A stretch of DNA of 64,000 nucleotides from Vogesella alkaliphila (GTDB lineage: Bacteria; Pseudomonadota; Gammaproteobacteria; Burkholderiales; Chromobacteriaceae), in NCBI RefSeq assembly GCF_014652475.1, contig NZ_BMYW01000004.1:229727-293726 (forward strand), written 5' to 3'. Each line of letters starts with the position of its first letter. Positions within the stretch are counted from its first letter, which is position 1. Of this stretch, positions 35,946 through 44,761 are shown one piece after another. The notes under the pieces are model-generated. The model had not been told where the DNA came from and made no database searches. It saw only the letters and a program-made list of their open reading frames with translations. The translations under genes were made by a program, and so were the position numbers.

Positions 35946-36832
35946 ATGAAGCCTGGACCGCCAAGCTGCAGCAGTTCGACCAGCAATTGCAGTTGGCCGC
36001 AAGGAGCGAGCACACGCGCGAGGCCTACGCGCGCGATATCGCCTATCTCGCCAGCCTGACCCGGCTGGAGCAGCCGGAACAGGTCAACACCCTCGCCGTG
36101 CAGCGGGCGCTGGCGCAGTTGCGCCAGCAGGGGCTGTCGCCGCGCTCGCTGGCGCGCATCCTGTCCAGCTGGCGCAACCTGTTTCACTGGATGATCCGGC
36201 AGGAGCACATTGCGGCCAACCCTTGCGCCGGCCTGCGACCGCCACGGGCACCGCAACGCCTGCCCAAGGCGCTCAGCGTCGACGCCACCATGCAGCTGCT
36301 GGACCAGCCCAGCGAGGGGCGGCTGCAGTGGCGCGACCACGCCATGTTTGAATTGATGTACTCCTCCGGCCTGCGCCTGAGCGAAACCACCGCGCTCAAT
36401 GTCGCCGACCTCGACCTGTCGCAACAGTTGGTCAAGGTCAGCGGCAAGGGCAAGCGCGAACGGCTGCTGCCGGTTGGCCGCAGCGCCGTCGACGCGCTGC
36501 AGCGCTGGCTGGAAGTGCGCGGCAGCGCTCAGGATGACGCGCTGTTCGTGTCGGAGCAGGGGACGCGGCTGTCGTCGCGGCAGCTGGCGCGGCGGCTGGA
36601 AAAATGGCGACTGCAAAGCGACTGCGAACAGCACGTGCACCCGCACATGCTGCGCCACTCGTTTGCCAGCCACATCCTGCAGTCGTCCGGCGACCTGCGC
36701 GCGGTACAGGAAATGCTGGGCCACGCCAACCTGGCCACCACCCAGATCTACACCAGCCTCGACTTCCAGCATCTGGCCAGGGTCTACGACGGCGCCCACC
36801 CGCGCGCCAAGAAGACACCGGACAACTCGTAA
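35942..36832 (+). CDS. xerC: Site-specific tyrosine recombinase XerC
   Basis: Resolves chromosome dimers at dif with XerD and FtsK. The 296-residue protein has an N-terminal SAM-like domain (SEHTREAYARDIAYL) and a catalytic domain with Arg in SSGLRLSE, Lys in VSGKGKRERLLP, HMLRHSFASH, LGHANLATTQIYT and nucleophile Tyr270. Length and closing motif are those of XerC rather than a phage integrase. Overlaps moxR by four bases. Confidence 0.93.
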   Translation: MNEAWTAKLQQFDQQLQLAARSEHTREAYARDIAYLASLTRLEQPEQVNTLAVQRALAQLRQQGLSPRSLARILSSWRNLFHWMIRQEHIAANPCAGLRPPRAPQRLPKALSVDATMQLLDQPSEGRLQWRDHAMFELMYSSGLRLSETTALNVADLDLSQQLVKVSGKGKRERLLPVGRSAVDALQRWLEVRGSAQDDALFVSEQGTRLSSRQLARRLEKWRLQSDCEQHVHPHMLRHSFASHILQSSGDLRAVQEMLGHANLATTQIYTSLDFQHLARVYDGAHPRAKKTPDNS

Positions 36833-36841
36833 CGCGCACGC

Positions 36842-39052
36842 TCAATACTGCGCACCGAGGCTGAAATAGCCGGTCCACTGCCCGCCCTTGGCATTGCCGA
36901 CACCGACCGACCACGGCCCCAGCACGGTGTCGGCGCCCAGGAATAGCGTCATGCCCGGCAACCAGCTGCTATTGCGCTGATCCCACACCGTGCGCCACGC
37001 CTTGCCGGCCTCGAACGACACCCCGGCATACAGCCCGGAGCCGAGCACCGACGGCAAGCCGGCAGCACGCCAGTACAGCATGCTGCGCAACAAGGCGGTG
37101 CGACTGGCCAGCAGCTCGCCCGGCTGGTAGCCGGACAGGTTGTTGAAGCCGCCCAGCGCGTAGACCATGCCGTCGCCGCGGCCGAAGGAGCCGTCAAAGC
37201 GCGCGGTGGTGCGCAGCGTGACGTCGCGCGGCAGCAGCTGCGCCGCGTCAAGGCGGATGCCGACACTGTGATAGCGCTCATCCAGCGCCATGGTGTACGG
37301 CGCCGACAGCGAGAACTGCGCCGCCATGCCCTGTCGCGGCCAACGTGGATTGTCCAGCTGGTCGTAGTTGAACAGCACCCGCACACCGCGCGCACTCTGC
37401 CCGTAGCGGGCCTCGTCGTAGACCGCCGCCCCGGTCTTCAGTCGCAGCGCGGTGCGGCTCTGGTACACCCCCAGCCGCAATTCGCCGAACCGGCGGAAAT
37501 CCCACCCCAGATCGGCATTGGCCTGCGTGGTGCCGAAGATGAAATCCGCCTCGCGCCGGTGACCGGGCGAGTACAGCGAATACAGCCGGTCCTCGTAGCG
37601 TGCCGACAGGCTGGCGAACAGCGGACTGTCGGCCGCCAGCGGCTGGTACCACTCGCTGCGCAGCATCGGCTCCTCGCCCAGCCGCAACTCGTTGAGCCAC
37701 ATGCCGCCCGCTGCATTCAGCCAGCTGCGCTTGTGCTCGCCCAGCAGCGCGAAGCTGGCGCGGCCGTTGGTGGCGCTGCTCAGGCTCAGGCCGGCACGCA
37801 GGTAATTGGGGCCGACAAAGCGTTCTTCCGCCGTCACTCGCGCCACATTCTGCCCCTGCTCGAACGCGGCGCGGTAGGACAGGCGCTCCAGGTCACCATC
37901 GGCAAACACCTCGGTCAGGCGACGGTGAAAGATCTCCAGCGGCAGCGCGGTGGAGGCGGCCGACAGCCGCTGCTGCAGCGCCTGCGGGTCGACAAAGTCG
38001 AAATTGCCGGCCACCTCGACGCGGTCGATGCGCGCCGTCTGCGGTGCCCGCTGCGTCGCCTGCCAGGCGGCATAGCGCTCCGGCGGCAGCGCGAACGGCG
38101 CCAGTTGGGTGGCGATGCCCTGCGCCGCGCGCCGGCCGGCCTCGACAATGTCGGCGTTGCGCGCAAAGTCGGCGGGAGAAAAGCCGTCCAGGGTTGGCCG
38201 CAACAGCAGGTCCTGCGGCCGCATCTTCGCCAGCTGCTCCTTGCTGTTGCGCGCCACCATCAGATAGCTGGTCTGGTCCAGCACATTGATGAAGCTGCGC
38301 AGCTGCTCCGCCTTCAGCGGCGGGGTGCCGACATCGATCACCAGCAGCACGTCGGCACAGCCACCAAGCAGCTCTTCCACCGGCAGCTGCCGCGCCAGGC
38401 CACCGTCCACCAGCAGCCGGCCCTCATGCTCCACCACATCGAACAGCCCCGGCACCGCCATGCTGGCGCGCATCGCCAGGCTCAGGTCGCCACGGTCAAA
38501 CACCACCGCATCGCCGCTTTCCAGGTCGGTGGCCACCGCGCGAAACGGGATCGACAAGCGGTCGAAGCCGGGCTCGTCGCGGGCGCGGGTCAGCTCGCGG
38601 ATGAACAGGTCGATGGCCTGTGAATTGATCGCGCCGCGCGGAATGCGCAGCTCGCCGTCGCGCACGCCGAAGGACAGATCGAAGTAGTTGACCAGATCGC
38701 CCTGCTTGCGCAGGTAGGGCACGTCCTGCCGCGCCGGCTTGCCCGACAGCAGCACATCCCAGTCGGCCCGGCGAAACAGCCCGGCCATCTCGTCCAGCGA
38801 ACGGCCGCTGGCGTAGGCGCCGCCGATCAGGGCGCCGGCACTGGTGCCCGCGATGCAGGCCACCGGCACCCGCAGGCGCTCCAGCTCCTGCAGCACGCCC
38901 AAGTGGGCAAAACCGCGCGCGCCACCGCCGCCCAGCACCACCCCCAGCCGTGGCGGGGTGGCACTGGCGTGCGCCAGCAGCGGCAACAGCAGCAAGACGA
39001 CGGCCAGGCGCCGGCGCCAGTATCCGGAAAAAAGCATGGGTAGCAACGACAC
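36842..39052 (-). CDS. Type Vd autotransporter: patatin-like phospholipase with POTRA and beta-barrel
   Basis: A 736-residue outer membrane protein like PlpD of Pseudomonas aeruginosa. Order: signal peptide (to about residue 32), patatin domain with the oxyanion motif GGGGARG, catalytic Ser71 in GTSAGA and Asp216 in DGG, one POTRA-like domain (about residues 345-410, RIDRVEVAGNFDFVD), then a 16-strand Omp85-type barrel (from about residue 420) ending in an aromatic residue (SLGAQY). The lipase is probably exported and may act on phospholipids of other cells. The first possible start is GTG at 39052. ATG at 39037 is an alternative. Confidence 0.88.
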   Translation of the reverse strand: MSLLPMLFSGYWRRRLAVVLLLLPLLAHASATPPRLGVVLGGGGARGFAHLGVLQELERLRVPVACIAGTSAGALIGGAYASGRSLDEMAGLFRRADWDVLLSGKPARQDVPYLRKQGDLVNYFDLSFGVRDGELRIPRGAINSQAIDLFIRELTRARDEPGFDRLSIPFRAVATDLESGDAVVFDRGDLSLAMRASMAVPGLFDVVEHEGRLLVDGGLARQLPVEELLGGCADVLLVIDVGTPPLKAEQLRSFINVLDQTSYLMVARNSKEQLAKMRPQDLLLRPTLDGFSPADFARNADIVEAGRRAAQGIATQLAPFALPPERYAAWQATQRAPQTARIDRVEVAGNFDFVDPQALQQRLSAASTALPLEIFHRRLTEVFADGDLERLSYRAAFEQGQNVARVTAEERFVGPNYLRAGLSLSSATNGRASFALLGEHKRSWLNAAGGMWLNELRLGEEPMLRSEWYQPLAADSPLFASLSARYEDRLYSLYSPGHRREADFIFGTTQANADLGWDFRRFGELRLGVYQSRTALRLKTGAAVYDEARYGQSARGVRVLFNYDQLDNPRWPRQGMAAQFSLSAPYTMALDERYHSVGIRLDAAQLLPRDVTLRTTARFDGSFGRGDGMVYALGGFNNLSGYQPGELLASRTALLRSMLYWRAAGLPSVLGSGLYAGVSFEAGKAWRTVWDQRNSSWLPGMTLFLGADTVLGPWSVGVGNAKGGQWTGYFSLGAQY

Positions 39053-39137
39053 TTTCTGTTATTGGTCCGAGATACGATAATATAGCGGGATAATCACCGT
39101 ACCCTGGCCTTCAACCTCGCCGAGCCGTCTTCACGTA

Positions 39138-40664
39138 ATGATCGACAACATCAAAACCATACTGGGATCCCTGATCGGGAAACACAAACCCAGCGACAGC
39201 ACCGTCTCCGCCACCCTGCTGGTGAAAAACCTGCCGAGTGACGAGTACTACACGGCGCTGATCGAGGTCATCAAGGCGGTCAGCAAGATCAACAAGGATG
39301 CCACGGTCACCCTGAAGGACCGCATCAGCACCCTGCTCTACGTCGACAGCCAGTCCGCAGGCATGCACAGCAAGCTGTGCAGCGAATTCCTGCGCGGCTC
39401 GCCGCGTTCAAAATCCTTCCTGCCCAGCATCCTGTCCTACTGGACCGAGCTTTCCAACGGCTACCAGCTGTGCCTGCGCCAGATGCACAGCGCCAAGAAC
39501 TTTGTCGTCGACGACAATATCGAGCTGGCCGTCGCTCGCGCGCTGCACCACCAGCTGAGTCTGGTGAAATGGAGCGCGCTGCGCTACATCGCAGCCGAGG
39601 GCAACACCTGGCAGCAAGCCTACCACCTGTACCTGTTTGCAGAGCAGGAGCATTTCCACACCAAACGCATTGCGCTGTACGACCGGCTGAACAGCAGCAT
39701 CTCCCCGGAGGAACTGCTGATCCAAGCGGCAATGCTGCACCTGGCGCAGACCGACAACCTGCTGCCGCAGGAAATCGAGGCCATCCACCTGCTGCTGGAA
39801 AGGCTGGTGGAAGGCGTGCACCTGGAGCTGCAGTCCACGCAAAGCGAATTCCAGTACGTGATCAATCTCGACATGCCGGCCGCGCCACAACTGCTGCGCC
39901 GCGGCGTGCTGGGCAAGGGCTGCCGCTACTGGTCCGGCGACCACGTCGTCAACCGCCTCGCCGACCTGATCCTCGATTTCGACCAGGGCATCCCGGACGC
40001 CTTTGCCCGCGCACTGCCGGAAATGAGCCTGGAACTGTGGCGCGACATGCTGCAGAAGCTGTCGACGCGCTGGTCGCAGGACGGCGGCAAGTCGATGCGC
40101 CGTTGCGAACGGCTGTCGTCGACCGGGCAGGCGCGGGTGGAAGTCGGTTTCGAGCGCATCGCCCACCACCTGAAAGTCAACCGCACCCTGCCACAGGGCG
40201 ACGACAACCTGGTGCCGGAATGGCGAGTCAACGACACCAGCGAAGTCGGCATGGGGCTGATCTACATCGGCCGCGCGGTGGAAAGCCTGATCATCGGCCG
40301 CAGCATCTGGGTATCGCAAAAAGACCGCCCCAACCAGCTCGGCATCATCCGCCGCGTGCAACGTCTGCCGGAAGGCGGCACCCGCATCGGCGTCGAGCTG
40401 CTCGGCAGCCTGCCCCTGCCGGTGATCCTCAGCGAAAACGAGCGGGAAGCCATCTCCAACCACAACGGCCTGTACATCACGCAGACCAACGCCCAGAAAG
40501 GCAAGCGCGTCTTCCTCGTGCCCAAGTCCTTCGCCAAGCCGGGCAAGCTGCTCAATTTCCTCGCCAACGGCAAGTCCTACCAGATCCGCATCAGCAGCGT
40601 GATCACCCAGTTCGAGGACTGCCACCAGGTCGAATTCGAGACCCTGGAACGGCTCAGCGACTGA
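39138..40664 (+). CDS. Large protein with C-terminal PilZ-like domain
   Basis: A 508-residue cytoplasmic protein. The first 350 residues are helical and unassigned. From about residue 365 there is a PilZ-like segment, VNDTSEVGMGLIYIG, which fits the (D/N)xSxxG half of the cyclic-di-GMP motif, followed by beta strands (WVSQKDRPNQLGIIRRVQRL, RIGVELLGSLPLPV). An arginine-rich partner half is not obvious, so c-di-GMP binding is only possible. It may connect with the HD-GYP protein at 19449. It is transcribed away from the patatin gene and converges on the SDR gene. Confidence 0.65.
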   Translation: MIDNIKTILGSLIGKHKPSDSTVSATLLVKNLPSDEYYTALIEVIKAVSKINKDATVTLKDRISTLLYVDSQSAGMHSKLCSEFLRGSPRSKSFLPSILSYWTELSNGYQLCLRQMHSAKNFVVDDNIELAVARALHHQLSLVKWSALRYIAAEGNTWQQAYHLYLFAEQEHFHTKRIALYDRLNSSISPEELLIQAAMLHLAQTDNLLPQEIEAIHLLLERLVEGVHLELQSTQSEFQYVINLDMPAAPQLLRRGVLGKGCRYWSGDHVVNRLADLILDFDQGIPDAFARALPEMSLELWRDMLQKLSTRWSQDGGKSMRRCERLSSTGQARVEVGFERIAHHLKVNRTLPQGDDNLVPEWRVNDTSEVGMGLIYIGRAVESLIIGRSIWVSQKDRPNQLGIIRRVQRLPEGGTRIGVELLGSLPLPVILSENEREAISNHNGLYITQTNAQKGKRVFLVPKSFAKPGKLLNFLANGKSYQIRISSVITQFEDCHQVEFETLERLSD

Positions 40665-40684
40665 GCCGGCCTTCGCCCGGCGAC

Positions 40685-40713
40685 AAAAAAGGCGGTCGCC
40701 AGTGGCGACCGCC
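40685..40713 (-). terminator. Terminator between PilZ-like and SDR genes
   Basis: GGCGGTCGCC (40691-40700) pairs with GGCGACCGCC (40704-40713) around AGT. The A-run at 40685-40690 acts as T-run for the minus-strand SDR gene. Confidence 0.85.
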
Positions 40714-40728
40714 ATTTGCGTCTGGCGT

Positions 40729-41559
40729 TCACGCCGCACGCCCCAGCACCGCGTCCAGCCAGCGCGTCGGCAGCAGCCGCTTCAGCCACCAGAACAGGTG
40801 CGTCGGGAAGGTGACGCGGTAGCGCGCTGCCGGCCGCACGGCCAGCAAGGCCCGCTCCACCTTGGCCAGCACCGCCGTCGCCGGCAGGGTGAACGGCGCG
40901 GCGTGGCCCTCCTTCTTCAGCCGCTGCAGCTGCTTTTCGTAAGAGACCCGATGCGCGCTATGCGCGATGTCGATGTTGGCCAGAAACCTGGCCAGCGCAT
41001 TGGGACGGAAACGGCTCTCGATCGGCCCCGGCTCGATCAGGCTGACATGGATGCCGCTGCCGGCCAGCTCCAGCCGCAGGGTGTCACACAGCCCTTCCAT
41101 CGCGTACTTGCTGGCGTTGTAGGCGCCGCGATACTTCATCGCGGCAAATCCCAGCACCGAGCTGTTGAACAGCACGCGGCCATGGCCCTGGCGCCGCATC
41201 ACCGGCAACACCGCATTCATCAGCTCCCAGGCGCCGAACAGGTTGGTCTCGAACTGCGCCCGCATCGCGTGGCGCGGCACGTCCTCGGCGGCGCCGGGCT
41301 GGCCGTAACCGGCGTTGTTGAACAGCGCGTCCAGCGTGCCGCCGGTGCGATGCAGCACCTCCGCCACCGCGGCGTGGATGCTGGCGCTGTCGTCCACGTC
41401 GAGCAGCAGCGCTTCCAGCCCCAACTGCTGCAGGCGGCTGACATCCTCCGCCTTGCGCGCACTGGCAAACACGCGCCAACCCTTTGCGGCCAACCCTTGC
41501 GCCACCACCAGGCCGATGCCGGACGAACAACCGGTAATCAAGATGCTTTTGGCCGCCAC
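40729..41559 (-). CDS. Short-chain dehydrogenase/reductase
   Basis: A 276-residue classical SDR. It has the cofactor loop ITGCSSGIG (residues 8-16), NNAGYGQPG, the active-site Ser region FNSSVLGF and YNASKYAMEGL with catalytic Tyr and Lys. The basic ARK at the end of the second strand suggests NADP. The C-terminal third is extended with an FWWLKRLLP hydrophobic patch, as in membrane-associated retinol/steroid-type SDRs. Substrate not known. A CCC variant of the DUS-like word lies inside at 41484. Confidence 0.85.
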   Translation of the reverse strand: MAAKSILITGCSSGIGLVVAQGLAAKGWRVFASARKAEDVSRLQQLGLEALLLDVDDSASIHAAVAEVLHRTGGTLDALFNNAGYGQPGAAEDVPRHAMRAQFETNLFGAWELMNAVLPVMRRQGHGRVLFNSSVLGFAAMKYRGAYNASKYAMEGLCDTLRLELAGSGIHVSLIEPGPIESRFRPNALARFLANIDIAHSAHRVSYEKQLQRLKKEGHAAPFTLPATAVLAKVERALLAVRPAARYRVTFPTHLFWWLKRLLPTRWLDAVLGRAA

Positions 41560-41671
41560 GCTGCCATCCTTTCGTCAATCGTTGAGGCCGCCACGATAAA
41601 CAGCCACCCGCTGGGGGTCAAACGCAAGCCGCCTGTTGCCGTGCGGCGCGGCGGGCAAACACCGGCGCCAC

Positions 41672-41700
41672 TTTGTGCGGGCGCAGAAAACACCTACAAT
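41672..41700 (+). promoter_or_regulatory. Candidate promoter of xseB-ispA-dxs
   Basis: TACAAT at 41695-41700 is a good -10. The -35 is poor (TTGTGC at 41673-41678, 16 bases upstream). It lies 40 bases before xseB. Confidence 0.35.
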
Positions 41701-41739
41701 GGCGACCGGTAAACCGAACAATGCACGAGGAATAAGGTA

Positions 41740-41973
41740 ATGGCCAAATCCGCCAAGGCGCCGGCAAGCTTCGAAAGCTCGCTGGCACAACTGGAAGACA
41801 TCATCCAGGCAATGGAAAGCGGCGACATGCCGCTGGATGCGGCACTCGCCTCCTACAAGCAGGGCATCGAACTGATGAAGTTCTGCCAGGCCAAGCTGGC
41901 CGATGCCGAACAACAACTGAGAGTGCTGGAAAACGGCGAACTCAAGCCACTGGACATCAGCCATGAGCAATGA
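41740..41973 (+). CDS. xseB: Exodeoxyribonuclease VII small subunit
   Basis: A 77-residue coiled-coil subunit with the typical pattern FESSLAQLEDIIQAMESGDMPLDAALASYKQGIELMKFCQAKLADAEQQ (named here by its parts: LEDIIQAME, PLDAALASYKQG, AEQQLRVL). With XseA it degrades single-stranded DNA in both directions. xseB next to ispA and dxs is a common proteobacterial arrangement. It overlaps ispA by 11 bases. Confidence 0.95.
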   Translation: MAKSAKAPASFESSLAQLEDIIQAMESGDMPLDAALASYKQGIELMKFCQAKLADAEQQLRVLENGELKPLDISHEQ

Positions 41974-42859
41974 AAACCTTGTCGGCTGGATGACCGCCAC
42001 CCAGCAATACGTCGAAAACGCGCTGGAAGCGGCGCTGCCGGACGAACAGCGCGCGCCGCAGCAACTGCACCAGGCGATGCGCTACAGCACGCTGCAGGGC
42101 GGCAAGCGCGTGCGCCCGCTGCTGGCCTTCGCCGCCGGCGAGCTGGTCGCCGCCGATGCGGCCAACCTTGGCCGCGTTGCCTGTGCCGTGGAGATGATCC
42201 ACGCCTACTCGCTGGTACACGACGACATGCCGTGCATGGACGACGACGTGCTGCGTCGCGGCAAGCCGACCTGTCACGTCGCCTACGACGAGGCCACCGC
42301 GCTCTTGGTCGGTGACGCCTTGCAGACGCTGGCCTTCGAGCTGATCGCCACCCCGCTGCCGGGCGTGGACGCAGCGCAGCAGCTGGCCATGGTGAAGCTG
42401 CTGGCACAGGCCTCCGGCCACGCCGGCATGGCCGGCGGCCAGGCCATCGACCTCGCCAGCGTTGGCCGCAACCTGAACCAGACCGAGCTGGAGTTCATGC
42501 ACCTGATGAAAACCGGCGCGCTGATCCGCGCCGCGGTGCTGCTCGGCGCCATGTGCGGCCAACCCTTGAGCGCCGAACAGAGCGACAGCCTCGACCATTT
42601 CGCCAAGCGCATGGGACTGGCGTTCCAGGTGGTCGACGACGTGCTGGACGTAGAGGCCGACACCGCCACCCTCGGCAAGACCGCCGGCAAGGACGAGGCC
42701 AACGACAAGCCGACCTACGTCAGCCTGATGGGCCTGCAGCAAGCCAAGCAGTTTGCCCGCGAACTCTACAACGACGCGCTGGCCGCGCTGGCACCGTTTG
42801 GTGACCGGGCCGCGCGCCTGAAACAGCTGGCCGACTACATCGTCGCCCGCTCGTTCTGA
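41963..42859 (+). CDS. ispA: (2E,6E)-farnesyl diphosphate synthase
   Basis: Short-chain prenyltransferase that condenses IPP with DMAPP and GPP to farnesyl diphosphate, precursor of ubiquinone side chain and undecaprenyl phosphate. The 298-residue enzyme shows GGKRVRP, the first aspartate-rich motif DDMPCMDDD (87-95) with the two-residue insert of bacterial type II FPPS, and the second motif VVDDVLD. Two DUS-like words lie inside (42156 and a partial 42458). Confidence 0.96.
   Translation: MSNENLVGWMTATQQYVENALEAALPDEQRAPQQLHQAMRYSTLQGGKRVRPLLAFAAGELVAADAANLGRVACAVEMIHAYSLVHDDMPCMDDDVLRRGKPTCHVAYDEATALLVGDALQTLAFELIATPLPGVDAAQQLAMVKLLAQASGHAGMAGGQAIDLASVGRNLNQTELEFMHLMKTGALIRAAVLLGAMCGQPLSAEQSDSLDHFAKRMGLAFQVVDDVLDVEADTATLGKTAGKDEANDKPTYVSLMGLQQAKQFARELYNDALAALAPFGDRAARLKQLADYIVARSF
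42156..42169 (+). repeat. DUS-like 14-mer, 13 of 14
   Basis: ATGCGGCCAACCTT inside ispA, followed by G and read as A-A-N-L. Confidence 0.6.
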
Positions 42860-42883
42860 ACGACAACACAACACAACAACAAT

Positions 42884-44737
42884 ATGACCACACTGCTCGA
42901 CACCATCCACAGCCCGGCGGACCTGCGCCAGCTGAAACGCAGCGACCTGCCGCAGCTTGCGCGCGAGCTGCGCGAATTCATCGTCGAATCGGTGAGCAAG
43001 ACCGGCGGCCATTTCGCCTCCAACCTCGGCAGCGTGGAGCTGACCGTCGCCCTGCACTACGTGTTCAACACCCCGGACGACCGTCTGGTGTGGGATGTCG
43101 GCCACCAGACCTACCCGCACAAGATCCTCACCGGCCGGCGCGAGCGCATGCACACCATGCGCCAGCAGGGCGGCCTCGCCGGCTTCCCGAAGCGTGACGA
43201 GTCCGAGTACGACACCTTCGGCGTCGGCCACTCGTCCACCTCCATCGGCGCCGCGCTGGGCATGGCGGTCGCGGCACAGCTGCAGGGCATCGAGCGCCAC
43301 TGCGTCGCCATCATCGGCGATGGTTCGATGACCGCCGGCCAGGCCTTCGAGGCACTGAACAACGCCGGCGCGATGGACACCAACCTGCTGGTGATCCTCA
43401 ACGACAATGACATGTCAATCTCGCCCAATGTCGGCGCGCTCAACAACTACCTGGCCAAGCTGATGTCCGGCCGCTTCTACGCGGCCATGAAACAGGGCAG
43501 CAACAAGGTGCTGGGCGGCATCGCCCCGCCGCTGCGCGATATCGCCAGCAAGGTGGAAGAGCACGTGAAGGGCTTTTTCACCCCGGGCACGCTGTTCGAG
43601 GAGTTCGGCTTCAACTACATCGGCCCGATCGACGGTCACGATGTCGACGTGCTGACCGACACCCTCCACAACATCAAGAGCCTGAAAGGCCCGCAGTTCC
43701 TGCACATCGTCACCAAGAAGGGCCAGGGCTACAAGCTGGCCGAGAACGACCCGGTGAAATACCACGGCGTGACCAAGTTCGACCCGGCCAACGGCCTGTC
43801 CGGCAGCAAGAGCGGCGGTAAGCCGCAGTACACGCAGGTGTTCGGCGACTGGATCTGCGACATGGCCAAGCTGGATTCGCGCCTGGTCGGCATCACCCCG
43901 GCGATGCGCGAAGGCTCCGGCCTGGTGCGCTTCGAGCAGGAGTACCCGCAGCGCTACTTCGACGTGGCGATTGCCGAACAGCACGCGGTCACCTTTGCCG
44001 CCGGCCTCGCCTGTGACGGCCTGAAGCCGGTGGTGGCGATCTACTCCACCTTCCTGCAGCGCGGCTACGACCAGCTGATCCACGACGTGGCGCTGCAGAA
44101 CCTGCCGGTGGTGTTCGCCATCGACCGCGCCGGTCTGGTCGGCGCCGACGGCCCAACCCACGCCGGCTCCTTCGACCTGTCCTTCCTGCGCTGCATCCCC
44201 AACATGACGGTGATGGCACCGTCGGACGAGAACGAGTGCCGCCAGATGCTGTACACCGCGTTCACGCTGGACGGCCCGAGCGCGGTGCGCTACCCGCGCG
44301 GCACCGGCCCCGGCGCCGCCATCGTGCCGGAAATGTCAGCGATGCCGATCGGCAAGGGCCACATCCGCCGCCAGGGCGCCGGCAAGGTGGCCATTCTCGC
44401 CTTCGGCAGCATGGTGACGCCGGCGCTGCAGGCGGCCGAGGTCTTCGACGCCACCGTCGCCGACATGCGCTTCGTCAAGCCGCTGGACGCCGAACTGGTG
44501 CTGCAGCTGGCCGCCAGCCACGAGCTGATCGTCACCGTCGAGGAGAACGCGATCATGGGGGGCGCCGGCAGTGCCTGCGGCGAAGTGCTGGCTGCGGCCA
44601 ACGTGCAGGTGCCGCTGCTGCACCTGGGTTTGCCGGACGACTACGTCGAGCACGGCGACCCTGCCGTGCTGCTGGCCGGCTGCGGCCTCGACGCCGCCGG
44701 CATCGAAGCCGCCATCGCCGCCCGTCAGGGGCGCTAA
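42884..44737 (+). CDS. dxs: 1-Deoxy-D-xylulose-5-phosphate synthase
   Basis: First enzyme of the MEP isoprenoid pathway, joining pyruvate and glyceraldehyde 3-phosphate with thiamine diphosphate. The 617-residue protein has the [12 protein letters not shown] start, the TPP motif [18 protein letters not shown] ending in [18 protein letters not shown], the glutamate region [15 protein letters not shown] and the transketolase C-terminal domain. It follows ispA by 24 bases, so two isoprenoid steps are co-expressed. Confidence 0.97.
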   Translation: MTTLLDTIHSPADLRQLKRSDLPQLARELREFIVESVSKTGGHFASNLGSVELTVALHYVFNTPDDRLVWDVGHQTYPHKILTGRRERMHTMRQQGGLAGFPKRDESEYDTFGVGHSSTSIGAALGMAVAAQLQGIERHCVAIIGDGSMTAGQAFEALNNAGAMDTNLLVILNDNDMSISPNVGALNNYLAKLMSGRFYAAMKQGSNKVLGGIAPPLRDIASKVEEHVKGFFTPGTLFEEFGFNYIGPIDGHDVDVLTDTLHNIKSLKGPQFLHIVTKKGQGYKLAENDPVKYHGVTKFDPANGLSGSKSGGKPQYTQVFGDWICDMAKLDSRLVGITPAMREGSGLVRFEQEYPQRYFDVAIAEQHAVTFAAGLACDGLKPVVAIYSTFLQRGYDQLIHDVALQNLPVVFAIDRAGLVGADGPTHAGSFDLSFLRCIPNMTVMAPSDENECRQMLYTAFTLDGPSAVRYPRGTGPGAAIVPEMSAMPIGKGHIRRQGAGKVAILAFGSMVTPALQAAEVFDATVADMRFVKPLDAELVLQLAASHELIVTVEENAIMGGAGSACGEVLAAANVQVPLLHLGLPDDYVEHGDPAVLLAGCGLDAAGIEAAIAARQGR

Positions 44738-44761
44738 CCCGCATCGCCGGAGGGCGCGCGC

